Positions 8,463-15,587 of a stretch of 19,620 bases of DNA are shown here, one piece after another (position 1 is the first letter of the stretch; each line of letters opens with the position of its first letter). The stretch is from an uncultured Alistipes sp. Its GTDB lineage: Bacteria; Bacteroidota; Bacteroidia; Bacteroidales; Rikenellaceae. The stretch spans positions 31,317-50,936 of the forward strand of contig CAJTYA010000019.1 in NCBI GenBank assembly GCA_910583985.1, read 5' to 3'. A program made the position numbers and the translations under genes. The notes below the pieces were generated by a model, which worked only from the letters and a program-made list of their open reading frames with translations, was not told the DNA's origin and ran no database searches.

Positions 8463-8482
8463 CAACCTAAATCAAGTGTAAA

Positions 8483-9715
8483 ATAGGAAGGTCTACTTTC
8501 AGCGTAGCGTTCTATGTACGCAAAACACGCATGAACAAACACGGCCAAGCAGCAATCGTAGTCAGGGTAACTGTAAACGGCATACGAGCCGATCTCGCTG
8601 CCCAAAAATTAGTAAACCCTAAACTTTGGGACACCGCCAAAGGCAAAGCTTATGAGCGTACCCCCTTGACACGGGAATTGAATATGTATCTCGATTCGGT
8701 ACGTGCCAAATTAATTCGTATTCATCGGGACATGGAAGAAGACGATGCGCAGAACGTAACTGCACAGGCTGTCATTCATCGTTACCTCGGCAAAGACAAA
8801 CCGGAACGGCATACGCTGATGGAGCTATTCCGCGAGCATAACGAAAGGTGCCGCGCCCTGTCCGGCATCGACATGGCTCCCGCCACCGTATTGCGTTACG
8901 AAACCTCGCTGCGGCATACGGAACAGTTTCTCCTGCATATTTATCGCAAACAGGATATTTATCTGGACGAACTGAACCGCCAGTTTATGATGGATTATGA
9001 GTTTTATTTGAAGTCCGTGCGCCGATGCAATCACAACTCAGCAACTAAATACCTCAAAAATTTCAAGAAAATCGTACGTCTGGCCCTCCTCGACAAAGAG
9101 TGGCTGGACAAAGATCCCTTCTCCGGGATAAAGTTCAAATTCGAACAGGTGGAGCGCGATTTTCTCGAAATGCACGAAGTCGAAAAACTGCGACGAAAGC
9201 AGATCGACATTCCTCGGTTGGAACAAGTGCGCGACGTATTCGTGTTCTGCTGCTACACCGGTCTGGCTTTTACCGACGTAAAGCAACTGACGCAGGATCA
9301 TATCGCCACCGACATTCACGGCGCAAAATGGATTCGCAAGCCACGCCAGAAAACAGGAAACGTATGCCATATCCCGCTGCTGGAAGTACCGCTAAAAATT
9401 TTAGACAAATATAAAGCCGCCCCCTATTGCCAGACGCACGGCGTACTGTTACCCGTGTTATGTAACCAGAAAATGAACGCTTATTTAAAAGAACTGGCCG
9501 ATATATGCGGCATTCGCAAGCAAATCAGCACCCACATGAGCCAGCACACGTTTGCCACCTGCATGCTGGCCAACGGAGTGTCAATGGAAAGTGTAGCGAA
9601 GATGCTCGGCCATTCCGACACGAAAATGACGCGCCACTATGCCCGCATTCTCGACAGCACGGTGTACCGCGAAATGCAAAACGTTCAGGGAGCATTGAGG
9701 CGATCGGACCGATAA
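8483..9715 (+). CDS. Tyrosine recombinase (integrase), probably impaired
   Basis: A phage-type integrase of the Bacteroidetes family: an arm-DNA-binding domain, a SAM-like core-binding domain (about residues 95-200 from the ATG at 8531) and a C-terminal catalytic domain with the tyrosine in TRHYAR (Tyr370) and LGHS (His361). Only the ATG at 8531 is an ordinary start (394 residues), but the frame stays open upstream to a stop at 8468 and encodes STFSVAFYVRKTR, the expected first strand of the arm-binding domain. The natural start position is ATA at 8483, probably a mutated ATG. The box expected to be HxxR reads HMSQ (335-338), replacing the second catalytic Arg. The first Arg position is Ala246 (TGLAFTDV), a substitution also known in Bacteroides integrases such as IntDOT. 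It likely once inserted the island at ssrA, and current activity is doubtful. Confidence 0.85.
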   Translation: MGRSTFSVAFYVRKTRMNKHGQAAIVVRVTVNGIRADLAAQKLVNPKLWDTAKGKAYERTPLTRELNMYLDSVRAKLIRIHRDMEEDDAQNVTAQAVIHRYLGKDKPERHTLMELFREHNERCRALSGIDMAPATVLRYETSLRHTEQFLLHIYRKQDIYLDELNRQFMMDYEFYLKSVRRCNHNSATKYLKNFKKIVRLALLDKEWLDKDPFSGIKFKFEQVERDFLEMHEVEKLRRKQIDIPRLEQVRDVFVFCCYTGLAFTDVKQLTQDHIATDIHGAKWIRKPRQKTGNVCHIPLLEVPLKILDKYKAAPYCQTHGVLLPVLCNQKMNAYLKELADICGIRKQISTHMSQHTFATCMLANGVSMESVAKMLGHSDTKMTRHYARILDSTVYREMQNVQGALRRSDR

Positions 9716-9740
9716 CCTCATCGAGAGCGATTCCCCACAG

Positions 9741-9778
9741 AAGCGTGGTTTGCGAGATTTTCTCACAAACCACGCTTT
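9741..9778 (+). terminator. Terminator of the integrase gene
   Basis: AAGCGTGGTTTG (9741-9752) pairs perfectly with CAAACCACGCTT (9766-9777), and the inner GAGA/TCTC can extend the stem. The hairpin starts 25 bases after the integrase stop, with only a short T run. Confidence 0.75.
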
Positions 9779-9995
9779 ATACTAAATAATAGCGCGGAAA
9801 CGCGCCATCTTGTTATTCCGACACAAAACACAGCAAATAAATAATTTGTGCCTCCCGGATTGCTATGCAGGAACCGCGAGCACAGCGGACAATAGCAGAC
9901 AAAACCGGACAATACGAGCCAACATGTCATTCGTTTCTTTTCTTTGTCGGGACATCGCAAAACAATACGCATTTATCGTCTAACTAAATAAAAAC

Positions 9996-10289
9996 ATGAT
10001 GGACTATTTATTGATTGAAACCCGTGCATACGAACAAATTGTACAACGTGTGACCGCATTGTCCGATTTAGTTGCCGCGCTTGCGGAACGTCAGAGCCGA
10101 TCTCTTGCCGGAGGATGACTCGACACGCAGGAGGTATGCCTCACACTCGGTATTTCCAAACGGACGTTGCAACATTATCGCAACAGCGGACAGATTCCCT
10201 ATTCGCAGATCGGTAATAAGATTTACCATCCTGTCGATGCGATTCGGAAAATGCTTCGCAAAAATATCGTCAGACCTGAAAATCGTTAA
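9996..10289 (+). pseudogene. Excisionase-family HTH gene broken by an in-frame TGA
   Basis: From the ATG at 9996 the frame reads MMDYLLIETRAYEQIV, runs to a TGA at 10116-10118 (codon 41), then continues open to TAA at 10287. The part after TGA reads LDTQEVCLTLGISKRTLQHY, then SGQIPYSQIGNKIYH, a helix-turn-helix of the HTH_17/excisionase family. In this family the residue before LDTQEV is normally Trp (TGG), so a single G-to-A change explains the stop. The intact protein would be 97 residues, like its downstream neighbour, which starts three bases after its TAA. Such HTH pairs are common near integrases of Bacteroides mobile elements. As it stands only a 40-residue peptide would be made. Confidence 0.8.
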
Positions 10290-10292
10290 CAG

Positions 10293-10586
10293 ATGGAAAA
10301 CGCAATCCATTGCAATACGGAAGAATTCCGGGAACTCATGCAGAAAATCGACGACACGATGCAAAAAGCGGAAACGCTGGAACAAAACAAAATATCGACT
10401 TTGTACGGAGAACGTTATTTGACGGGTTACGACATCCGAGCGATTTTTCACATCAGCCCGCGTACTTTACAAGAGTACAGAGATGGTCGTATCATTCCTT
10501 ATACGACCATCGGAGGAAAAATCCTATACCCCGAATCGGAGTTGATCGAATTGCTTTCCCGAAATCGGGTCGACGCAAAAAAATAG
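10293..10586 (+). CDS. Excisionase-family helix-turn-helix protein
   Basis: This 97-residue protein has an N-terminal coiled-coil-like helix (about 8-35) followed by a MerR/excisionase-type HTH (about 42-90): YLTGYDIRAIFHISPRTLQ, EYRDGRIIPYTTIGGKILY, then ESELIELL. The pattern of helix, helix, wing with IPYTTIGGKI is characteristic of HTH_17 proteins in Bacteroidetes mobile elements, which act as directionality factors or as regulators of excision and mobilization genes. The ATG lies three bases past the stop of the broken paralogue, so the two formed an operon. Confidence 0.85.
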   Translation: MENAIHCNTEEFRELMQKIDDTMQKAETLEQNKISTLYGERYLTGYDIRAIFHISPRTLQEYRDGRIIPYTTIGGKILYPESELIELLSRNRVDAKK

Positions 10587-10704
10587 AGCCCTATACGATT
10601 TGAAGTCGGGAAACGCTTTATGCCATTTGTCCGTCGGCGAAATTTTCATCTACCCGAACAATTCAAAAGTACGGTTTTGAAACGCTGACTCTCCATCGGC
10701 CAGT

Positions 10705-10854
10705 ATGTTCAACGCAGTATTTCATTGGGATATAAATGCGTATATAATAAACGACGTTCGCAATTCCGACGGATGTAGTGTCGTGATCAACCACTCCACG
10801 AGAGCCATTAAAACGACCATCACCCCCGATGAACGAATAACACCCTACAAGTAA
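10705..10854 (+). CDS. Possible small ORF ending at a terminator
   Basis: An ATG-started frame of 49 residues begins MFNAVFHWDINAYIIND and ends ITPYK, with the TAA overlapping the A tract of the terminator hairpin. That placement is what a real last gene would show, and its residue composition looks normal. No family is recognised, and no promoter or ribosome-binding site stands out. The rest of the 10587-10858 interval shows nothing else. It could be a gene remnant. Confidence 0.3.
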   Translation: MFNAVFHWDINAYIINDVRNSDGCSVVINHSTRAIKTTITPDERITPYK

Positions 10855-10886
10855 AAAAACGGAGGCCCAAAAGCCTCCGTTTTTAT
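10853..10886. terminator. Strong terminator, probably bidirectional
   Basis: ACGGAGGC (10859-10866) pairs with GCCTCCGT (10873-10880) around a 6-base loop, flanked by six A and six T residues. It separates the HTH genes from the AT-rich gene to the right. Confidence 0.9.
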
Positions 10887-10929
10887 TTGAAATTTCAATG
10901 TTCTATAATTACACTTATCGGACATTTCA

Positions 10930-10962
10930 CTTGAAACTTCCGTGTGTTTTTTCCTATCTTTG
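10930..10962 (+). promoter_or_regulatory. Promoter of the nuclease-NTPase gene
   Basis: CTTG (10930-10933) is followed after 21 bases by TATCTTTG (10955-10962), a perfect -7 match. Transcription would begin near 10968, which excludes the longer reading frame from 10944 and fixes the start codon at 10995. Confidence 0.78.
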
Positions 10963-10994
10963 GAGAAATAATCGATTTAATACATTCAAATAGC

Positions 10995-13478
10995 ATGAAA
11001 GATAGTAAGGAATGTTTTGAGCTGTTTAAAGAATATAAAACCGAGTTTGAAAGGATTGTCAACAATCCTTTAACAGAAACAGATACAAGGTCTAAAATTA
11101 TAGATAAAGTCTTTTTAGAAGTACTTGATTGGTCGGAAGATTCAATAGATCGAGAAGGATATGTAGATGTGGGTTACTATGATTACTGTTTTAATATTCC
11201 TGGTTTTGGGTTTGTTGTTGAAGCAAAAAAAACAATGGTCGAGTTCATTGTTCCTGTAAAGCATAAATCAGCTCTATTGGGATTATTTGAACAGGCCAAC
11301 AAAGATGTGGTAAAACAAGTAAGATCGTATTTATTTGAAAAAGGATGGCAATATGCTACTGTAACGAATGGTTATCAATTTATTATTGGTAAGTTCATTA
11401 ATACAGATGGTACAGATTGGAAGAAAAACAAATGCATAGTTTTCAACGGATTTGATGATATAGAAAGTCGTTTTGTGGAATTTTATAATCTTCTTTCAAA
11501 ATATTCCAATGTAAATGGTGATGGTATTAGGGCTATTGTAAACGATTTTAAAATAGAAAAAGGACGCACTGTTATATCCACGATTCCCACAAAAGGTTTA
11601 GAAATCGACAGAAATTCTTTAAGTGCTGAATTAATACCCATAATCAATAGGGTATTTGGAGAGTTGAGTGATGTTGACGAAGAGACGAATAAGGAACTTA
11701 TAAGGGAATGTTTTATTGAGAATAGTGAAATAAAAAAGAATAAATCTGAAATAGAACGATTATTTGATGATCTGCCCCCTAAGGTCGAGAGTGTAATTAA
11801 AGCGAGGAATACGGATAGTATAGTGGAACAAATAACTCATAAGATTGAGAAAGATGAAATAAAACTTAAAGCGAATTCCCCGGATCCAATAATAATTATT
11901 GGATCAAAAGGTGCAGGGAAAACAACATTCATTAATTATCTATTTCAAGACGATAAATTTAGCTCTTTAAAAAAAGACCACCCACATGTTTATATTGATT
12001 TTAGGAATTATCATTCACAAAACCAAGATACACTAAATGATCAAATTTACTCAGATATTTTAGACCAAATATATGAGAAATATCCTGAGTTAAAGCTACA
12101 TGGGGATGTGGCTTTGAGGAGTATCTACAGTGTAGAAATTAAAAGAAATGATGAAAGTATATGGAAGTTTGATAAAGAACATAATGAAAGTGCTTATCAA
12201 TCAAGATTGAATGCTTTTTTGGAAGAAAAATTGAAAAATAATGAGGTTCATGTCAGTAAGCTTTCCGAATACTTAATTAGCCGAAGGAGAATCAGATTAT
12301 GCATAATAATTGATAATGCCGACCAATTTAGCGATTCAATACAAGAAAAAATCTTTCTTCTTTCTCAATCAATATGCCGTAGATCAAAGGCATTAGTTAT
12401 CATATCTTTGAGGGAGGGGTATTATTACCAATGGAAAAATTATCCTCCATTTAATGCATTTCAAAGTAATGCCTATCACATTACCGCTCCACCTTATCAA
12501 GAAGTTATTCAGAAGCGTATAGATTTTACCTTACAGCAATTATCTGATGTTGATGGAAGAAGTTCAGGAATCATTACTCAAAATATAAAATTAAGCATTG
12601 ATAATGAATCCGTTCTATTATTTTTGCAATCATTGAGAAAATCATTACTAAAACCAAACTCTCAGCTATTGAAATTTATTCAAGAAACAACATATCCTAA
12701 CATTAGAGAGGGATTAGAGGTATTTAAGCAGTTTCTAATATCAGGCCATACGGAGATATCTAATTATATTGTCAGACAGAGAGTTGATCCTGACTCAGTT
12801 CATCATATCCCCTATTGGGAGTTTGTAAAAGCAGTTGCACTTGGAAATAAAAAATATTACGATCATGAAATAAGTCTTATACACAACTTATTCTATCCTG
12901 CTCAAGGTAATAATAACCACTTTATTAAGATTAAACTTTTAATGTACCTTGATCATATTGCTATAAATAAGGGTGTGGCAGGGAAATATATCAATACAGG
13001 AGAATTAATAAATTACTTCTCTGATATAGGGTACCAATACAAAGCTATAGAGAATGAAATCATAGAACTGTCAAAGTATCGATTAGTGGAAACAGATGAT
13101 GTTATTTCTGACCGAATAGCACCAACATACAGTATTAACAAAAATCAAAGTATATGCATATCCCTAAAAGGGCATCACTATATCAGTAGCCTTTTGTATG
13201 ACTTTTCATATATAGAATTAACATTGCAAGATACACCTATTTACGACTCAATTTCTTTTGAAAAAATTAAGAAAAATTTCCCCATGGCAGATAATTATGG
13301 TAAACGAGATTTAAGTCAGCGAGTTTTAGTAGCGCAAAACTTTATTGATTATCTAAAAAAGGAAGAGGTATCAGAGAAGTCAATTCCTCTTTTGCCTTCA
13401 ACTGCCAATATTTCTGTAAAGATCGAAAGTGAAATTCAACCTGACATACAGCGTATTGGACGAAAATTGAATTCTTAG
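10995..13478 (+). CDS. PD-(D/E)XK nuclease / P-loop NTPase fusion, candidate defence protein
   Basis: An 827-residue protein in a sharply AT-rich gene. The N-terminal domain (about 1-180) resembles the HsdR N-terminal type restriction nuclease fold: acidic residues in YVDVGYYDY (Asp58, Asp63) followed by FVVEAKK with Glu76 and Lys78, the PD-(D/E)XK triad. The central domain has Walker A GSKGAGKT (303-310) and Walker B CIIIDNAD (Asp440), followed by a strand with Arg (LVIISLREGYY) like sensor 1 of AAA/STAND ATPases. The C-terminal third holds a winged-helix-like stretch (TGELINYFSDIGYQYKAI, then LSKYRLVE). No membrane segment is seen. By architecture it may cut DNA or RNA on NTP-driven activation, as in single-gene anti-phage systems; this is inference. 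The start at 10995 was chosen because the promoter overlaps the upstream ATG. It has its own promoter and terminator, suggesting a self-contained cargo module. Confidence 0.85.
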   Translation: MKDSKECFELFKEYKTEFERIVNNPLTETDTRSKIIDKVFLEVLDWSEDSIDREGYVDVGYYDYCFNIPGFGFVVEAKKTMVEFIVPVKHKSALLGLFEQANKDVVKQVRSYLFEKGWQYATVTNGYQFIIGKFINTDGTDWKKNKCIVFNGFDDIESRFVEFYNLLSKYSNVNGDGIRAIVNDFKIEKGRTVISTIPTKGLEIDRNSLSAELIPIINRVFGELSDVDEETNKELIRECFIENSEIKKNKSEIERLFDDLPPKVESVIKARNTDSIVEQITHKIEKDEIKLKANSPDPIIIIGSKGAGKTTFINYLFQDDKFSSLKKDHPHVYIDFRNYHSQNQDTLNDQIYSDILDQIYEKYPELKLHGDVALRSIYSVEIKRNDESIWKFDKEHNESAYQSRLNAFLEEKLKNNEVHVSKLSEYLISRRRIRLCIIIDNADQFSDSIQEKIFLLSQSICRRSKALVIISLREGYYYQWKNYPPFNAFQSNAYHITAPPYQEVIQKRIDFTLQQLSDVDGRSSGIITQNIKLSIDNESVLLFLQSLRKSLLKPNSQLLKFIQETTYPNIREGLEVFKQFLISGHTEISNYIVRQRVDPDSVHHIPYWEFVKAVALGNKKYYDHEISLIHNLFYPAQGNNNHFIKIKLLMYLDHIAINKGVAGKYINTGELINYFSDIGYQYKAIENEIIELSKYRLVETDDVISDRIAPTYSINKNQSICISLKGHHYISSLLYDFSYIELTLQDTPIYDSISFEKIKKNFPMADNYGKRDLSQRVLVAQNFIDYLKKEEVSEKSIPLLPSTANISVKIESEIQPDIQRIGRKLNS

Positions 13479-13484
13479 AACATA

Positions 13485-13991
13485 GATTTGAATCCACAAC
13501 TAAGGTCTCTTGCAAATTTGACGAGACTTTTTTAAGGAAGATTGTATATGATTGAAACCACACCATCTCCCACGCTGTGGATTCAATAAAATCAACCTCC
13601 TTCCGGTCTGCTTTTGTGCGATTCATAAAATAGTCGATATTCGCGCGTTTCGTCCGCATGGTGCTGCAACTCCAAAATGAACGATCCGACCGCTTAAATG
13701 CCCTTGCAAAACGTCCGCAATCTCCGATAGCGTCACGAAGTCGCGTTCGATCTGTATGCTGTTCGGCCGGCCGTGAAACGCGATATATAAAATCCGGTAG
13801 TTTTTGTAACGTTTGAATGTGAATTGCCGGAAGTATTCGAAGAACACATCTTTCGTGTTACACTTGCAATAGACATATCTGATTCCGGCGGAGTAGTAGA
13901 GAATATCGAGGATTGGACAAATACTTTGTTTGCTTCGCGGGTTGGTGTTGCAGTTACCCTTCAGGCAGTATATGTACCGAGGTTTCCTCAA
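13485..13991 (-). pseudogene. DUF6642-like gene with a one-base frameshift
   Basis: From a TTG at 13991 the minus strand encodes KPRYIYCLKGN, then RSKQSICPILDILYYS, YCKCNTKDVFFEYF, RYKNYRILYIAFHG and LSGRIVHFG, which I recognise as the DUF6642 family (number from memory). The family continues GSCST at this point. Here one A is missing near 13668-13672, so the frame shifts; the next frame resumes exactly with SCSTMRTKRANIDYF and then EVDFIESTAWEMVWFQ. The paired AFHG histidine and GSC cysteine suggest a caspase/CHAT-like protease dyad (inference). No ATG start is available because a TAA lies just upstream of the TTG. The 3' end is uncertain; the second frame stays open to 13342, into the antisense of the nuclease gene, and crosses that gene's terminator. 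Confidence 0.7.
13502..13533 (+). terminator. Terminator of the nuclease-NTPase gene
   Basis: AAGGTCTC (13502-13509, partly wobble-paired) pairs with GAGAC and the first T residues at 13523-13530, followed by TTTTTT. It starts 23 bases after the stop codon. Confidence 0.7.
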
Positions 13992-14007
13992 ATCCGAATG
14001 CCCTTAA

Positions 14008-14454
14008 ATACGCTGTAATTATACCTCGGCAAATCTTTCTATCGACGATATACTCAAATTCAAAAGGAGACATCAGGGCGAATTAGGTCTGTTCAGGGCC
14101 AATATCGAAAGCCTTACCCGAAATATTCCGGTTGATGCAACTATCGAACAAATACAACAGCAAGTCCGTGATATTTACAAGAACCAATTCGAACCGGGTT
14201 ATAACGATTTGAAACGGTGCCTAAAAGGAGCCGGCATAAAATGGTTCGCCAATAATCTCCTGAAAATATCTTTTTTCTCAACAGGAGCGACAACTATACC
14301 GACAGCTTTATTGGGATTGTCGGTTCCTTTTGCCCTACTTGCCGGTACAACAATCTCATTAATATCGTCCATTGTTTTGTACAACGCAGAAAAACGAGAC
14401 ATAATAAGGCATAATCCATACTCTTACCTATTAACAATGAATAAGGGTATTTAA
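14008..14454 (+). pseudogene. 5'-truncated gene fragment (C-terminal part only)
   Basis: The frame is open from just after a TAA at 14005 to the TAA at 14452 and contains no ATG before the second half. It reads NLSIDDILKFKRRHQGELGL, then a helical region with IEQIQQQVRDIYKNQF, a Gly/Thr/Ser-rich hydrophobic hairpin (TGATTIPTALLGLSVPFALL), and ends LTMNKGI. The composition and heptad-like pattern are those of a real protein, vaguely like the C-terminus of DUF6236-type proteins (low confidence). The first part of the gene is missing, and the fragment abuts the start of the broken DUF6642-like gene, so a deletion or insertion junction probably lies at about 13992-14007. Confidence 0.55.
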
Positions 14455-14527
14455 CCCTTACATGCGCGCTTTGCGATCTTCGAACAGTTAGCTCGTTATT
14501 CAGTCTCGGCGATTCTGTTCGGAACAT

Positions 14528-15424
14528 TTAGTGTTTCCCTGCTTGGCTGTCGTAGTAATCGAAGCGTTCCCGGCAGACTTTTTCGACGATCTGTTTGAGC
14601 AGTTCGACTCTCGAATGCAAGGCATCCACGTCTTCTTTCGTCACCACAAAATTAGGGTTATATCGTGCTTCCAAGTATGCGCGTCGCAAAAGTTCGAACA
14701 GACGTTCTTCTTCTTCCGTGTCTCGCGGAAAGACCTTTATCAGCTCCAACGTGTGGCACTTGGTCTTTTTAAGCAATTCTTTTAGATCATGGTCTTTATG
14801 ACCGTAAAGAATATATACTAACGAAATGGCTTTTATTAAGGATTCTGCGACTTGATGCAAAAAAAATGAACAATCTACATATTCGCCATCTTCGTATGCA
14901 ACTTTCCCGTACCGAGTAAATCTTTTACTTCTTGAAATTTTGGGCTGGTAATACTCGATTGCCATTGTCTTAATTTCGGCATAATCCAATTCGCGAGGGG
15001 TTTCCAGCCGGTATTCGCCCGAATCGTAGAGTTTCACTCCTTCGGAAACGACATCCACATAGAAATACCGTCCCATCAACAAGGCATCGTTCAATTTCGA
15101 TATGCTTTCGCTCACGATGTGGACGTTTACCACTTCCGCCTCCGGCTTACCTGCGGCAAACCGATCCTGAATGCGAGTTTCGACCGTACCTTCGCGTTCA
15201 CCGAGCCGTTGTCTGGTCACGATCATCATGTCGTAATCGCTTCGGTATTCGGTTTTTCCACCGCCGTAGTCTCGCCGTATATCCCGTTCGACATAAGTGT
15301 CGGTCGCGTAACTGCCGTAAAGAATAATCATTACAACGTCCTTTACTTCCTCGCGGATCAGTCCGACAAGTTGGTGCAGATCGCGCTGTTTGCGTTCGGG
15401 CAAAAATGTAATATCGCTCTTCAT
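14528..15424 (-). CDS. Nucleotidyltransferase and HEPN domain protein
   Basis: A 298-residue fusion protein. The N-terminal half is a minimal nucleotidyltransferase (MNT) domain: LYGSYATDTY with Gly37-Ser38, then after an insert SDYDMMIV with Asp63 and Asp65, the metal-binding DxD. The C-terminal half (about 160-290) is a HEPN-type helical domain (YVDCSFFLHQVAESLIKAI, then LYGHKDHDLKELL). The RNase motif Rx4-6H is not seen, so this HEPN domain is probably not a nuclease. Such fused proteins are frequent in Bacteroides genomes and relate to MNT-HEPN toxin-antitoxin modules and to aminoglycoside nucleotidyltransferases; the substrate is unknown. The frame is open to 15544, but the ATG at 15424 is preferred since the extension shows no conservation and includes the dispersed repeat region. 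Confidence 0.82.
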   Translation of the reverse strand: MKSDITFLPERKQRDLHQLVGLIREEVKDVVMIILYGSYATDTYVERDIRRDYGGGKTEYRSDYDMMIVTRQRLGEREGTVETRIQDRFAAGKPEAEVVNVHIVSESISKLNDALLMGRYFYVDVVSEGVKLYDSGEYRLETPRELDYAEIKTMAIEYYQPKISRSKRFTRYGKVAYEDGEYVDCSFFLHQVAESLIKAISLVYILYGHKDHDLKELLKKTKCHTLELIKVFPRDTEEEERLFELLRRAYLEARYNPNFVVTKEDVDALHSRVELLKQIVEKVCRERFDYYDSQAGKH

Positions 15425-15429
15425 ATTCA

Positions 15430-15437
15430 CAAAGTTA
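15430..15437 (-). promoter_or_regulatory. -7 promoter element very close to the MNT-HEPN start
   Basis: TAACTTTG on the minus strand matches TAnnTTTG, but its last base is only 5 bases from the ATG at 15424. Transcription would start at or next to the start codon, giving a leaderless mRNA. No clear -33 box is present, so this could be a chance match. Confidence 0.4.
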
Positions 15438-15496
15438 GCGAAATTTCCCCGGAAAATCATGGCGTAGTGGCATTTATCTTTTTTATTCTCATATTC

Positions 15497-15560
15497 GACC
15501 CAAAGAACCGGCTGCGCCGTTGCGATCCGGGCTGCGCCCGACATTCGCTTTTCTTTTCAT
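15497..15560. repeat. Diverged single copy of the 76-bp structured repeat
   Basis: The stretch from AAAGAACCGGC through TTCGCTTTTCTTTTC aligns with the repeat unit at 1-304. Both hairpins persist with different bases: CGGC-TGC-GCCG replaces TTGGC-TTAC-GCCAA, and CGGGC-TGC-GCCCG replaces CGGGC-TACC-GCCCG. It lies between the MNT-HEPN gene and the putative RNA gene. Confidence 0.7.
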
Positions 15561-15573
15561 CGAAAATATTTTA

Positions 15574-15581
15574 TATATTTG
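15574..15581 (+). promoter_or_regulatory. -7 promoter element of the putative structured RNA
   Basis: TATATTTG is a perfect TAnnTTTG match within an AT-rich stretch directly after the dispersed repeat. The -33 region has only TTCTTTTC. Transcription would begin at about 15588. Confidence 0.5.
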
Positions 15582-15587
15582 TATACG

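Noticed and set aside
10944..10994. Upstream extension of the nuclease-NTPase gene
   Set aside because: The perfect -7 element TATCTTTG lies inside it, so transcripts should begin after this ATG.
14600..14620. Possible right att site (AGTTCGACTCTCG) resembling the tmRNA T arm
   Set aside because: The match is short and lies within the coding sequence of the MNT-HEPN gene.
15425..15544. 40-residue N-terminal extension of the MNT-HEPN protein
   Set aside because: Reaches into the dispersed repeat and adds nothing like the known fold; the ATG at 15424 fits the domain start.
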